From Syntrophaceae bacterium (GTDB lineage: Bacteria; Desulfobacterota; Syntrophia; Syntrophales; UBA2192), in assembly GCA_013177795.1 (NCBI GenBank), contig JABLXY010000001.1, positions 930,001 through 994,000 of the forward strand: DNA of 64,000 bases, written 5' to 3'. This document shows, piece after piece, positions 1 to 12,170 of the stretch (its first letter is position 1; each line of letters opens with the position of its first letter). The notes beneath the pieces were generated by a model that did no database searches, had not been told where the DNA came from, and worked only from the letters and a program-made list of their open reading frames with translations. Made by a program: the position numbers and the translations under genes.

Positions 1-54
1 CGGCAGGGCGGAATGACATCAAAATCGTTGACATGATTGACGAAAGGCGATAGT

Positions 55-603
55 GTGAGTCCCTCGAAATCAAGGAATGGCAAGGGCCCGGACGGGGCCG
101 GTCCTGTTCCTGCCGAGCGGCTGAAGGTCGAAGGAGGGGCCTCTCTGGGAAAGACGGTCATCAAGCTCATCGCCACGGGTCTCGGGAGCGGTTACTCGCC
201 CTTCGCGCCCGGCACGGCGGGCACACTCGTCGCCATCCCCCTCTACCTGGCCCTTTCGCCCCTGTCCTGGCCCCTTTACCTGGCATCGGTGTCGCTCCTC
301 ACCCTTCTGGCCGTCTACGCGTCGGGTGAGGCGGAAAGGATCTTCGACAGGAAGGATTCACCCCGGATCGTCATCGACGAGATCGTCGGCTTTCTCTGGT
401 CGCTTTTCCTGGTGGGCCCGACGGCCGGGCGGATCGCGGCGGCCTTCTTCCTCTTCAGGATCTTCGATATCCTGAAGCCGCCTCCGGCGCGCTGGTGTCA
501 GGACAAACTGCCCGGCGGCTGGGGTGTGGTGATGGACGATGTCATGGCGGGGATCTGGGCGAACGTGGCGATCCTGGCAGCGCTGCGGTTTTTTGATTTT
601 TGA
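55..603 (+). CDS. pgpA: Phosphatidylglycerophosphatase A
   Basis: This membrane enzyme dephosphorylates phosphatidylglycerol phosphate in phosphatidylglycerol synthesis. The family motifs are visible: FAPGTAGTL near the N-terminus, IDEIVG in the middle and MDDVMAG towards the C-terminus, with several hydrophobic segments between them. I start it at GTG 55 because GAAAGG lies 7 bases upstream; an in-frame TTG at 37 would add six residues. Length (182 aa) is slightly above the usual because of a polar N-terminal extension of about 35 residues. It stands first in a block shared with cinA, thpR, recA, recX and alaS. The family assignment is firm; the start is less so. Confidence 0.9.
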   Translation: MSPSKSRNGKGPDGAGPVPAERLKVEGGASLGKTVIKLIATGLGSGYSPFAPGTAGTLVAIPLYLALSPLSWPLYLASVSLLTLLAVYASGEAERIFDRKDSPRIVIDEIVGFLWSLFLVGPTAGRIAAAFFLFRIFDILKPPPARWCQDKLPGGWGVVMDDVMAGIWANVAILAALRFFDF

Positions 604-639
604 GAATCATCCGCCCCTCTCGGGCCGCACGTGAAAAAT

Positions 640-759
640 CCTCCCCTGCCCTTCTGGGAGGCCGTTATCTCGGATTCCCTCCCCCTCGACGGGAGAGGCA
701 CACACCAATTGCCCTCTCCCTCGACGGGAGAGATCACAAAAAAAATCCCTCTCCCTCGA
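640..759. repeat. Cluster of CCCTCTCCC/GGGAGAGGG palindromic repeats
   Basis: Four copies of a palindromic unit lie head to tail after pgpA: a degenerate one at 640-661, clear ones at 677-698 and 712-732, and the left half of a fourth at 747-759, cut by the IS1182 element. The stem is CCCTCTCCC / GGGAGAGGG around a TCGAC-type centre. Other copies occur at 2548-2568, 4420-4505, 6127-6320 and 9068-9090. They resemble REP-type dispersed repeats. Confidence 0.85.
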
Positions 760-2484
760 GAGGCTGTGTCGCAATAGGGAGTAGGGGCTGAGTTCTTTGA
801 CAAAAAAATATCCGTAACGCACCTCGAAGGATCGCCAACCCCGGCCCGGTGTGCTAGAGTGCTCCGCGAAAGGAGATGCGCTCATGGCCTATCGAACCGG
901 CGACCGTCTGCAACTGGGGCTGCTGCCCGCCAGCATCGAGGACTACGTGTCCCCCGAGGACCCGGTACGGGCCTACGATGCCTTCGTGGAGGCCTTGGAT
1001 CTGCCGCAACTGGGCATCGAGGTGGACCCCAACCAGGTCGGCAACGCCGCCTACGATCCGCGCGCGATGCTCAAGCTGCTGGTCTACGGCTACTCCTACG
1101 GGGTACGCAGTTCCCGCAAGCTCGAACGGGAGTGCCACCACAACCTGGCCTTTGTGTGGCTGATGGCCGGGCTGAGGCCCGACCACAAGACCATCGCGGA
1201 GTTTAGGCGCAACCACAAGGCGGCCCTCAAGCAGGTGCTCCGGCACTGCGCCCGGCTCTGCATCAAGCTCGACCTAATCGCGGGCAACGTGCTGTTTGTC
1301 GACGGCACAAAGATCCGGGCCAATGCCTCACGCTACCGCAGCCATGACCGGGCCTGGTACGAGAAGAAGCTGGCCGATCTGGATCGGCGCATCGAGCAGC
1401 TGTTGCAGGACTGCGAGGCCATCGACCGCCGGGAGCGGCACATGGACTCGTACGTGGCGATGCGAAAGGACCTTGCCCAGACGAACACGCTCAAGGACCG
1501 GGTCCAGGAGGCCCTGCGGGGCTTCGAGGGAGGCAGCCACCGGCACGTCAACCTCACCGACCCGGACTGCGCCCTGATGAAGAGCGTCCAGGGCAGCCAC
1601 GCGGCCTACAACGTCCAGTTGGTGGTGGATGACAAGCAGGGGCTTCTGCTGCAGGCCGATGCCGTCGAAGAGACCAGTGATGTCAACCAGTTCGCCCGGC
1701 AGATCGAGGCCGCCAACGCGCTGCTGGAGAGTCCCTGCGAGACGGCCTGCGCCGATGCCGGCTATGCCGACACGGCGGAGCTCGAGAAGATCGACCGCCA
1801 GGGGATCCGAGTGATCGTGCCTTCACAGCGGCAGGCGAGGAAAGAGCCGGAAAAGCCGTTCAGCAAAAGCCATTTTGCGTATGACCCAGAGCAAGATGAC
1901 TACAGCTGCCCTGAAGGTCACAGGCTCCGGTATGAATCGACGGAAAAACGCACGGGCAAGCGGCACTACGTGATCACCGACGCGGCCATCTGCCACGCGT
2001 GCCGGCACTACGGGAGCTGCACCCAGGCGCGCAGGGGGCGCAAGATCATCCGGCTGCCCAACGAAGAGGTTAAGCTCAGGCTGGAGGCCCAGTACGAGGA
2101 GGCCGCCTCGCAGGCCGTCTACGAGAGGCGCAAAACCCGGGCCGAGCATCCCTTCGGGCACATCAAGCGCAACCTCAAGGTCGATGCCTTCCTGCTACGG
2201 GGGCTCGAGGGGGCGCGAGCCGAGGTCTCGATGCTGGCCAGTTGCTTCAATGTGGCTCGCCTGATCTCGCTCCTCGGGGTCAACGGGCTCATCGAGAGGC
2301 TCCGGGCCCTCGGAAGGCCCTGCTTCGCACCGGCATGAGGCTCGACGGCGCTCTTCAAAGGGCCCTGAACCATCAAAACCTGCCCGACAGACCGTTCGCG
2401 GATAGACGTTACGGATATTTTGTTGTCAAAGAACGGGTAAACAACTCGTCCCTCGTCCCTTCTTGACTGTTGCGACACAGCCTC
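760..2484 (+). mobile_element. IS1182-family insertion sequence
   Basis: The element is bounded by perfect 15-bp inverted repeats, GAGGCTGTGTCGCAA at 760-774 and its complement at 2470-2484. A second inner match (GTTCTTTGACAA ... ATATCCGTAACG) continues both ends. One transposase gene fills it. The trinucleotide CGA sits just outside each end (757-759 and 2485-2487). Removing the element and one CGA rebuilds a 23-bp palindrome identical to the copy at 9068-9090. The element looks intact. Confidence 0.95.
884..2338 (+). CDS. IS1182-family DDE transposase
   Basis: This 484-residue transposase catalyses movement of the surrounding element. The N-terminal region (GLLPASIEDYVSPEDPVR, about residues 9-26) is typical of the family and is followed by a DUF772-like region. 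The catalytic acidic residues are probably D of FVDGTKI, D of DAGYAD and E of RAEHPFGHIK. A Cys cluster (CPEGH ... CHACRHYGSC) lies between the second and third. I chose ATG 884, preceded by AAAGGAG, rather than an upstream in-frame ATG at 851. No frameshift is visible, so it may be active. Confidence 0.93.
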   Translation: MAYRTGDRLQLGLLPASIEDYVSPEDPVRAYDAFVEALDLPQLGIEVDPNQVGNAAYDPRAMLKLLVYGYSYGVRSSRKLERECHHNLAFVWLMAGLRPDHKTIAEFRRNHKAALKQVLRHCARLCIKLDLIAGNVLFVDGTKIRANASRYRSHDRAWYEKKLADLDRRIEQLLQDCEAIDRRERHMDSYVAMRKDLAQTNTLKDRVQEALRGFEGGSHRHVNLTDPDCALMKSVQGSHAAYNVQLVVDDKQGLLLQADAVEETSDVNQFARQIEAANALLESPCETACADAGYADTAELEKIDRQGIRVIVPSQRQARKEPEKPFSKSHFAYDPEQDDYSCPEGHRLRYESTEKRTGKRHYVITDAAICHACRHYGSCTQARRGRKIIRLPNEEVKLRLEAQYEEAASQAVYERRKTRAEHPFGHIKRNLKVDAFLLRGLEGARAEVSMLASCFNVARLISLLGVNGLIERLRALGRPCFAPA

Positions 2485-2568
2485 CGACGGGAGAGGGCAA
2501 GGGTGAGGGTGAAAAAGGTACAGGGAACAGGCCCCCCTCACCTCAATCCTCTCCCACCAGGGGAGAGG
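2485..2568. repeat. Right half of interrupted palindrome plus another copy
   Basis: 2485-2497 is the right half (CGACGGGAGAGGG) of the palindrome split by the IS1182 element. It is followed by the tail GGGTGAGGGTGA that accompanies several copies in this window. A further copy lies at 2548-2568, just before cinA, and may supply part of its leader. Confidence 0.8.
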
Positions 2569-2583
2569 AAGTCCAGGCGCGGG

Positions 2584-3834
2584 ATGAAGATTGGTATTCT
2601 GACCATCGGCAACGAATTGACCAGCGGCCGCATCGCCGACGCCAACACGGCCTACCTGGCCCGTGAATTCCACGTCCGCGGCTGGGAGGTGCCCGTATCG
2701 GTGGCCGTGGGCGACGACGCCGGGGCGATCGGCGAGGCGCTGGACTTCATCCTGGAGCGCTCCGGCGCCGTCGTCGTCACGGGCGGGCTGGGACCGACTG
2801 CCGACGACATCACCACGGCGTGCATCGCGAAGTACTGCGGCCTGCCGCTCTACACCGACGAGGCGGTCCTGCAGCTCATCAAGGACCGCTTCGCGTCGCG
2901 CGGGATCCGCTGGACCGACAACAACGCCAAGCAGGCCATGTTCCCGCAGGGGGCCACGCCGCTTCGCAACCCCGTCGGGACGGCTTGGGGATACGCCCTG
3001 GAGCGGGGCGGAAAGCTCATCGTCGTCGTGCCCGGCGTGCCCATGGAAGTCAGGCGGATGACGCCGGAGGTTCTCATCCCGCTCTTCGAGCAGAGGGCAG
3101 GCAGGACGCACATCCTGACGCGGACGATCAAGCTCTTCGGCCTGGCCGAGGCGCTCATCGACAACGCGCTGGCGGACCTGCCCCTGGCCGGCACGACGGT
3201 GAGCCTCGGCTTCTACCCCCGCTTCCCGGAGAACCACCTGGTGCTCACGGCCAGGAGCCCCGACCGCACAAAGGCCGAGGCGGACCTCGCCCTCATCGAA
3301 AAGGGCATCGTGGAGCGCCTCAGGCGCAACATCTTCGGCTACGACGACGACACCCTCGAGGGGATGATCGGGGCCCTGCTCACGGAGCAGAAACGCACGA
3401 TCAGCGTGGCCGAGTCGCTCACGGGGGGTCTTGTGGCCGACCGGATCACGAACGTCCCCGGAAGCTCGGCCTACTTCGAGCGCGGGGTGGTCGCCTACAG
3501 CAACCGCTCGAAGACGGAGCTGCTGGGCGTGCCCGAGGCGGTCATCCGGGAGCACGGCGCCGTGAGCAAGGAGGTGGCCCTCCTCATGGCCCAGGGGGTC
3601 CGCAGGGCAAGCGGCACCGACATCGGCCTTGCGACGACAGGCATCGCCGGCCCCTCGGGCGGCACCGCGGCAAAGCCCGTGGGCACCGTCTTCATCGCGG
3701 TGTCCGACGGCAAGCGGAGCATCTGCCGCGACTTCGCCTTCAAATGGGATCGCAGGCGTGTGAAGGAAATCACGACCGAGTGGTCCCTGGAGCTCACACG
3801 CCGGTTCCTCAAGGGGGAAGACCATGCCGAGTGA
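2584..3834 (+). CDS. cinA: CinA-family protein (nicotinamide-nucleotide amidase / ADP-ribose pyrophosphatase type)
   Basis: The 416-residue protein has the full CinA layout. The N-terminal half is a MoaB/MogA-like domain with GNELTSGRIADANTAY and GGLGPTADD; the C-terminal half is a CinA amidase domain with AESLTGG and TGIAGPSGG. Family members deamidate NMN in pyridine-nucleotide recycling and, in some bacteria, hydrolyse ADP-ribose; which activity applies here cannot be read from sequence. ATG 2584 starts the MKIGILTIGNE motif; the frame stays open further upstream only through repeat DNA. Its end overlaps thpR by 11 bases, so the two are probably cotranscribed. Confidence 0.93.
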   Translation: MKIGILTIGNELTSGRIADANTAYLAREFHVRGWEVPVSVAVGDDAGAIGEALDFILERSGAVVVTGGLGPTADDITTACIAKYCGLPLYTDEAVLQLIKDRFASRGIRWTDNNAKQAMFPQGATPLRNPVGTAWGYALERGGKLIVVVPGVPMEVRRMTPEVLIPLFEQRAGRTHILTRTIKLFGLAEALIDNALADLPLAGTTVSLGFYPRFPENHLVLTARSPDRTKAEADLALIEKGIVERLRRNIFGYDDDTLEGMIGALLTEQKRTISVAESLTGGLVADRITNVPGSSAYFERGVVAYSNRSKTELLGVPEAVIREHGAVSKEVALLMAQGVRRASGTDIGLATTGIAGPSGGTAAKPVGTVFIAVSDGKRSICRDFAFKWDRRRVKEITTEWSLELTRRFLKGEDHAE

Positions 3835-4405
3835 CAACACGATCCGGACCTTTCTGGCCATCGAGATCCCGAAGGAGATCCTCGACCAGTTCGAGCGCGT
3901 GCAGTACCGCTTGGGGCGCTCCATGACGGGCGTCATCCGCTGGGTCAAGCCGGAGAGCATCCACCTGACATTGAAGTTCTTCGGCAACATCACCGAGCGC
4001 CAGATCCGCAGCATCCGCGACACCCTGGAGTCGAAGGCGCGGGAGCTCGGCCCGGTCGATCTCTCCATCGGCACGCTCGGCGTCTTCCCGAACCTGAGCA
4101 GGCCCCGCGTCCTGTGGGTGGGCGTGACGGAGGGCCTCAAGGAGCTTGCAGACCTGCAGGCCCGGGTCGAAACGGCCCTCGAGGCGGCGGGCTTCCCCCG
4201 CGAGGATCGGCCCTTCCGGCCGCACCTGACGATCGGCCGCATGAAGGGGGAGCGCCGCATCGATGGCCTCGACAAGGCCGTCGAGGACCACAGGGGGTTT
4301 GCGGCCGGGAAGTTTACGGCGGCGGAGATGGTCCTCTTCCGCAGCGATTTGAAGCCCGCGGGCCCGGTGTACACGCCGCTGGCGAGGTTCAAGCTGGGCC
4401 TGTAG
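3824..4405 (+). CDS. thpR: RNA 2',3'-cyclic phosphodiesterase
   Basis: This member of the 2H phosphoesterase family (once called 2'-5' RNA ligase) opens 2',3'-cyclic phosphates on RNA ends. Both catalytic HxT motifs are present: HLTLKFFG around residues 47-54 and HLTIGRMK around 134-141. The length of 193 aa is normal. It starts inside the end of cinA and lies 158 bases before recA. That gap is filled by palindromic repeats. Confidence 0.93.
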   Translation: MPSDNTIRTFLAIEIPKEILDQFERVQYRLGRSMTGVIRWVKPESIHLTLKFFGNITERQIRSIRDTLESKARELGPVDLSIGTLGVFPNLSRPRVLWVGVTEGLKELADLQARVETALEAAGFPREDRPFRPHLTIGRMKGERRIDGLDKAVEDHRGFAAGKFTAAEMVLFRSDLKPAGPVYTPLARFKLGL

Positions 4406-4419
4406 AGATCCTCATCCTC

Positions 4420-4505
4420 GATCTTCCTCTCCCCTCTGCGGGAAAGGATTGAGGTGAGGGGGACGTTCCCCCCTCCTCTAGCTCCTCCTGACGGGGGAGG
4501 AGGTC
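4420..4505. repeat. Palindromic repeats between thpR and recA
   Basis: Two imperfect copies of the CCTCTCCC ... GGGAGAGG family lie here, joined by the GGTGAGGGGGA tail. No convincing LexA-type box was found between them and recA. Confidence 0.7.
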
Positions 4506-4563
4506 GGTTTCGGGATGAGAGCAAACAGAACGATCACAACCTCCAGGAGGGAATTTTAAAGCT

Positions 4564-5616
4564 ATGGCATCACACGAGCAGGACCGGGAGAAAGCGGTAG
4601 AGCTTGCCATCGCCCAGATCGAGCGCCAGTTCGGCAAGGGCTCCATCATGCGCCTCGGCGGCGAGGAGGTCATCGACGTGCCCGTGATCCCCACGGGGGC
4701 GCTGAGCCTCGACATGGCCCTCGGCGTGGGCGGCATCCCCCGCGGGCGCGTCATCGAGATCTACGGCCCCGAGGCGGGCGGCAAGACGACGCTGGCGCTG
4801 CACATCGTCTCCGAGGCCCAGAAGATGGGCGGGCTGGCGGCCTTCATCGACGCCGAGCACGCCCTCGACGTGGGCTACGCCCGCAAGATCGGCGTCGACG
4901 TGGACAACCTGCTCATCGCCCAGCCCGACACGGGCGAACAGGCCCTCGAGATCGCCGAGACGCTCGTGCGCAGCGGCGCCCTCGACGTCCTGGTCATCGA
5001 CTCCGTGGCGGCCCTCGTCCCCAAGGCCGAGCTCGAGGGCGACATGGGCGACGCGCAGATGGGGCTGCAGGCGCGCCTCATGTCCCAGGCCCTGCGCAAG
5101 CTCACGGGCACCATCAGCAAGTCCAAGACCTGCGTGATCTTCATCAACCAGCTGCGCATGAAGATCGGGATGTTCATGGGCAACCCCGAGACGACGACCG
5201 GCGGCAACGCCCTGAAGTTCTACGCCTCCATGCGGCTCGACATCCGCAAGATCACGGCCCTCAAGCAGGGCGAGAACGTCGTGGGCAACCGCGTCCGGGT
5301 CAAGGTCGTGAAGAACAAGGTCGCCCCGCCCTTCCGGGAGACCGAGTTCGACATCATCTTCGGCGAGGGGATCTCCAAGGAAGGCGACGTGCTCGACCTG
5401 GCCGTCAACAACGGCATCATCGAGCGCAGCGGCACGTGGTACTCCTACAAGGGCGACCGCCTCGGTCAGGGCCGGGAGAACGTGCGCCTGGCCCTCAAGG
5501 ACAACGCCGAGCTGCTGGCGAGGATCGAGGACGAGGTCCGGGAGAAGTTCGGGATCAAGAAACCCGAGAAGCAGGCCCCCGCGGAGAAGCCGCCGGAAAA
5601 GGAAAAGAAGCGATAA
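4564..5616 (+). CDS. recA: Recombinase A
   Basis: RecA forms ATP-dependent filaments on single-stranded DNA for homologous pairing and triggers LexA self-cleavage. The 350-residue protein has the N-terminal helix, a Walker A motif GPEAGGKTT at residues 68-76, the long core, and a Lys/Glu/Pro-rich acidic tail. The start ATG follows a strong CAGGAGGG site. The stop codon directly abuts recX, so the two genes are translationally coupled. Confidence 0.98.
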   Translation: MASHEQDREKAVELAIAQIERQFGKGSIMRLGGEEVIDVPVIPTGALSLDMALGVGGIPRGRVIEIYGPEAGGKTTLALHIVSEAQKMGGLAAFIDAEHALDVGYARKIGVDVDNLLIAQPDTGEQALEIAETLVRSGALDVLVIDSVAALVPKAELEGDMGDAQMGLQARLMSQALRKLTGTISKSKTCVIFINQLRMKIGMFMGNPETTTGGNALKFYASMRLDIRKITALKQGENVVGNRVRVKVVKNKVAPPFRETEFDIIFGEGISKEGDVLDLAVNNGIIERSGTWYSYKGDRLGQGRENVRLALKDNAELLARIEDEVREKFGIKKPEKQAPAEKPPEKEKKR

Positions 5617-6111
5617 ATGGAGGACCACCTCCAATACAAGCGGGCCAGGGAGCGGGCCCTGCGCCTCCTGGCCCTGCGGGGACGCAGCCGGGCGGAGCTG
5701 CGGAAGAAGCTCGCCGATCGGGACTTCACGGAATCCGTCATCGACAGGGTACTTGAAAATCTCGGCGGGCTGGGGTATCTCGACGATGGGGCCTTCGCCG
5801 TGAACCGGGCCCGGCACCTCGCCGTGAACCGCCTTTACGGCAACCGCAAGATCGAGGAGCAGCTGCGGGAAAAGGGCATCCCCCGCGAGGCGGCCCGTGA
5901 GGCCATCCGCGAGGTCCGCGAGGAGTTCCCCGAGAAAGAAGGGATCGCCCGCTACGCCGCCAGGAAGCTCCAAGGCCGAAGCCTCGAGAGCCTCGACAAG
6001 AAGGAACGGCTGGCCCTCGCCCGGATGCTCCAGGGCAAGGGCTATCACCTGGGGCTGATCCTCGATTACCTGGGGCCCTACGAGGAGAGCCCCGCATACG
6101 ATACCGACTGA
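5617..6111 (+). CDS. recX: Regulatory protein RecX
   Basis: RecX binds RecA filaments and limits their extension. The 164-residue protein has the repeated three-helix pattern of the family: LRLLALRGRSRAELRKKL, then LENLGGLGYLDDGAFA, then LREKGIPREAAREAI. Its ATG follows the recA TAA with no spacer, so expression depends on recA translation. No separate promoter is seen. Confidence 0.95.
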   Translation: MEDHLQYKRARERALRLLALRGRSRAELRKKLADRDFTESVIDRVLENLGGLGYLDDGAFAVNRARHLAVNRLYGNRKIEEQLREKGIPREAAREAIREVREEFPEKEGIARYAARKLQGRSLESLDKKERLALARMLQGKGYHLGLILDYLGPYEESPAYDTD

Positions 6112-6126
6112 CACTCATTTTTTGTA

Positions 6127-6320
6127 TCCTCTCCCCAGGAGGGAGAGAATTTGTACACGTAATTGTCTCTCCCTCGCGGGAGAGGATACTCATTCAACGT
6201 CCTCTCCCCCGGCAGGAGAGAATTCACATTCAGTTTCCTCTCCCCTGGCGGGAGAGGATAAAGGTGAGGGGGAAAGCAAAACACCCTCCCTCACCCCCGC
6301 CTTCTCCGTTCGAGAGAGGG
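6127..6320. repeat. Array of five palindromic repeats between recX and alaS
   Basis: At least five CCTCTCCC(N)GGGAGAGG-type units follow one another, with variable centres and spacers such as ATTCACATTCAGTTT. The fourth carries the AAGGTGAGGGGG tail. They occupy nearly the whole recX-alaS gap, so transcripts crossing it would form a chain of hairpins. Confidence 0.85.
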
Positions 6321-6367
6321 TGCACGCACGCAACAGGACCCGGCACAACACCAGGAGGGGACCGCAT

Positions 6368-9034
<2,667 letters not shown>

Positions 9035-9067
9035 TAGATTATCGCCAACCCGCAAAAAAGAAATGAA

Positions 9068-9255
9068 CCCTCTCCCTCGACGGGAGAGGGCATGGGTGAG
9101 GGTGAATAATCCCCTCTCCCTTTCATACAAGACCCAATTCCCCAACTCCATCTCTCCCTTTCATCTTTACCTTGGGGGGCCGCAAGGCCCCCCGGGGGAG
9201 AGACGGCCTAATTTCACTTTCTTATCCCTCTTTGAAAAAAAGGGGGGATTTTACA
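9068..9255. repeat. Palindromic repeats and hairpins after alaS
   Basis: A perfect copy of the window's palindrome lies at 9068-9090, followed by its GGGTGAGGGTGA tail and a half copy. Next is a hairpin GGGGGGCC-GCAA-GGCCCCCC at 9174-9193 with a GNRA tetraloop. An ATCCCTC ... GGGGGGAT stem followed by TTTTA at about 9223-9254 may end alaS transcription. Confidence 0.7.
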
Positions 9256-9362
9256 AGGAATGGTTTTTTATGGAGGTCTCGTCCTAACCTGGTCAACAAA
9301 TCAACGAATCATCTGATCAGCTTCTTTGTTATGAAACCGACTCTCTACCGACGGCCAATAAA

Positions 9363-9395
9363 ACCCCGCTACTCGAAACGATTGCGGGGTTTTTT
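9363..9395 (+). terminator. Rho-independent terminator
   Basis: CCCCGC at 9364-9369 pairs with GCGGGG at 9384-9389, leaving a 14-base loop, and six T residues follow. It lies 48 bases before the next gene and would isolate that gene from alaS transcription. Confidence 0.8.
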
Positions 9396-9442
9396 ATGAA
9401 GACTGCTGACACGCAATCCATTTCATTTCTGGGGGGAGGCTC

Positions 9443-10741
9443 ATGGAAATGGCAAAAGGTAAACGTTTTATAGCAGAGCGATCGAAACCCTTCTTCATTC
9501 TGGTCCTCGCTGCCCTGTTCATTGTTGCGTCCGCATCTTTCGCTTTTTCTCAAACGAACAGGTACGAGTCAATCAAAGGGGTCAAGTTCAAGGACGGCAC
9601 CGTCCTCATGGGTACCGTCACCCAACTGAACGTCGAAACAGTCACCATCCGGCTCGAAAACGGCCAGACCGTTGTACGCAAGTTCGACGACGTGGATACA
9701 TTCATCAAGCGCGATGATTCTGTTAAGACTTATCAAGAAACGAAGCCCGCAGCGCCTCCGGCAGCGGTAGTGGCACCGGCAGCAGTGCCTGCAGCAGTAC
9801 CTTCGGCAGCACCCCCTACGACAGCTCCATCCGCGGCACCGGCGGCACAAACTCCCGCGACTCCTCCAGCAGCAGCTCCAGTGGCAGCGCCGGCAGCAGT
9901 GCAACCAACAGTAGTGGAAAGCACCAAAGCTGATTCGCTTGTGATGCAGCAGGAAAGTAAACCAGTTTATGCGTCGTCAACTTCGGCAAGAATTTATGAC
10001 ACACGTTTCTCTTCTTTGGAATTCGGAATCATGTATTACTATTATGATTATAAGGAAGTTAATGAGCCACCCCCTTTTAAAAGCACTGAAAGCGGATGGC
10101 TACCGGGAATATATTTAGGCTACGAATACAAGAAACCTTCAGATGTTTATACAAGGTTATATAGCCATATTGCAGTGGGAGATCTAACATATGATGGCTC
10201 AGTACTAGAAACTGGCGCGCCTTTCTCACATGACTCCAACCATTTTTTTTTCAAGTTTGAAGGAGACATCGGCTATACGGTTCCCATATCGGATAAACTG
10301 AAAGTCATTCCGTATACGGGATACGGTTACCGTTATTGGAGACGGGGCGAAACTGAAAACATTCGAGGTGTCTGGTCCTACAAAGAAATCTATACCTGGA
10401 ACTATATACCCGTGGGAGTTAAACTTGATTATGCAGTAGATAACAGATGGAGCATCGGAGGTAATGCGGCGGTTCATTTCATGTTTGGCGGAAGGATGAC
10501 TGCATATCTTTCAGAAATAAGCACCTCTTATTCTGACTATGAGTTCGACTTAGGTAACAAACCTGGCTATTACATAGAAGCTCCAGTACGTTACCGATTC
10601 GACAACAGTTGGTCATTGAATTTCACACCCTGGTATCAGTATAGTGAAATAGGGAAAAGTAATTATATCGGTACCTTTCATGAACCTGATAGCGAGACTC
10701 ATCAGTATGGCTTCAATTTTGGTGTGTCTTATTTGTTTTAG
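9443..10741 (+). CDS. Outer-membrane beta-barrel protein with N-terminal KDGT domain and Ala/Pro linker
   Basis: The 432-residue product has a signal peptide (about 1-36), a small beta-rich domain built on VKFKDGT ... RKFDDVDTFIKRD (about 47-85), an Ala/Pro-rich linker (about 94-150), and a C-terminal barrel of alternating aromatic strands ending in SYLF, a typical outer-membrane signal. No precise function is recognised. The gene at 21662 has the same N-terminal domain and barrel but no long linker. Base composition changes inside this gene: GC-rich through the linker, clearly AT-richer from about 9930. ATG 9443 is preceded by GGGGGGAGG. Confidence 0.8.
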   Translation: MEMAKGKRFIAERSKPFFILVLAALFIVASASFAFSQTNRYESIKGVKFKDGTVLMGTVTQLNVETVTIRLENGQTVVRKFDDVDTFIKRDDSVKTYQETKPAAPPAAVVAPAAVPAAVPSAAPPTTAPSAAPAAQTPATPPAAAPVAAPAAVQPTVVESTKADSLVMQQESKPVYASSTSARIYDTRFSSLEFGIMYYYYDYKEVNEPPPFKSTESGWLPGIYLGYEYKKPSDVYTRLYSHIAVGDLTYDGSVLETGAPFSHDSNHFFFKFEGDIGYTVPISDKLKVIPYTGYGYRYWRRGETENIRGVWSYKEIYTWNYIPVGVKLDYAVDNRWSIGGNAAVHFMFGGRMTAYLSEISTSYSDYEFDLGNKPGYYIEAPVRYRFDNSWSLNFTPWYQYSEIGKSNYIGTFHEPDSETHQYGFNFGVSYLF

Positions 10742-10861
10742 ATTCTTTTTTCTGAGCATGATTTACCGTCACTCCGCCAGGGTACGCATCATCATTTTTT
10801 TTATTGCATTATTGATTTTTCCGCAGATGAGTGAGATTGCGTAGAACAGAAGAGTGCAACG

Positions 10862-11337
10862 ATGAAAGGCACTTATTCTACACCATGTAGTCTCTTGATT
10901 ATCACTGGATGTATGATTCTTTTATCGGGTTGTTCAGTCCATTCATGGTACAAAGCAACATATGATGGAATATCTATAAATTACAAGGTTAACAAAGAGG
11001 ACTTTATCAATCTCAACGAAAAAGTTATTGTTATTTCTCGCGACGAGAGACTCGATAAGGATTTTTTTGGTCCGGGAGTCAAACCTACATTTTTTACTCA
11101 TTTAGGCGGATATTTAACCTTTGGTGTTTTTTATGCGTTCATTCCTTCAGAGCCAACGTTAAATAAACGGCAGGACCCTATTATATTCTTTAAGACTGCC
11201 TTAACAGAAAGATTATCAAAAAATGGGGTTTCAGTTATTGAAAATAAATCTAATGAGGCATTAATTTTCAATATACTGGTCAGTAAATTGAAACTTGATT
11301 TTGATTCTGGAACATGGGTTGGGGAAGTTGGCTACAC
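10862..11337 (+). pseudogene. Lipoprotein gene, 5' part, interrupted by IS3-family element
   Basis: The first 158 codons of a lipoprotein gene remain, with the lipobox LLSGC at the end of the signal peptide. The reading frame runs into the IS3-family element at 11338 and stops soon after. Joining 10862-11337 to 12610-13303 removes the element and one CAC repeat. It gives an uninterrupted frame of 389 residues. The segment is AT-rich compared with its surroundings, which suggests acquired DNA. Confidence 0.88.
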
Positions 11338-11462
11338 TGGAGTGCCCCCCTGCGGTTAGACAACTGCGGTTAGGGTAACCGGACAGGACTTGGCGTTGTT
11401 GAACATTTCTTCAAACTCCACAGGCGGCCGATATCCCAGTGAGGAGTGCAGCCGCTTGCGAT

Positions 11463-12170
11463 TTAAACGTCCTCGATGAAGGAGGGAAGACGATTCTGGA
11501 CATCGGCCATCGTCCGGTACTCCCAGAGGTAGACCTCCTCGGCCTTCAGGGTCTTGATGAAGCTCTCGGCGGCCGCATTGTCGTAGGGGTTGCCCTTGCG
11601 GGCCATGCTGATTCGGAAGCCGTTGGCAAGCAACTCCTCCACGTAGTCTCGGGAGGCATACTGGACCCCGCGATCCGAGTGATGGATGATTCCTGCCGGG
11701 GGTCTGCGACGCGCCAGGGCCATCCGGAGGGCCTCCAGGCACAGGGTTGTGTCGATATTGCGCGAGAGCGCATAGCCCACGACCCTGCGGGCAAAGAGAT
11801 CCAGGATGACCGCCAGATAGACAAAGCCGCTCAGGATGGCAATGTAGGTGATGTCGGCCACCCAGAGCTGGTTGGGGCCCGTGACCAGCAGGTTCTGCGC
11901 GAGGTTGGGATAGACCCGATGGGGATGCTCGCTGTTGGTGGTGCGGACCCAGCGGCGCCTGGGCTTGCGCGTCAATTCCTGTTCGCGCATGACGCGAAGC
12001 ACCTTCTTGTGGTTGTCCCGGAACCCTCGACGATGCAGCTCCTTGGTCACCCGGCGATACCCGTAGCCGGGGAACTCCTCGATCACGGTCTCGATGCGGG
12101 CGATGAGCGCTTTCTCCCCGTCGGGTTGGCTCTTTGACTGATGGTAGTACGTGCTGCGGGGCAGGTTCAT
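11463..12170 (-). pseudogene. IS3-family transposase OrfB, frameshifted near its end
   Basis: This is the DDE integrase part of the transposase. It carries the HTH_21-like region (EEFPGYGYRRVTKEL), D in VADITY, D in HHSDRGVQY and E in AAAESFIKTLK. The frame ends at FIEDV, just before the expected C-terminus. The adjacent frame continues with RKRLHSSLGYRPPVEFEE down to 11356. The coding strand reads GACGTTTAAATCGC where GACGTTTATAATCGC would keep frame, so one T appears lost, unless it is an assembly error. Confidence 0.88.

Noticed and set aside
4406-4563. SOS (LexA) box upstream of recA
   Set aside because: No convincing palindromic LexA-like site was seen; the gap is mostly repeat DNA. A genome-specific LexA motif would be needed to decide.
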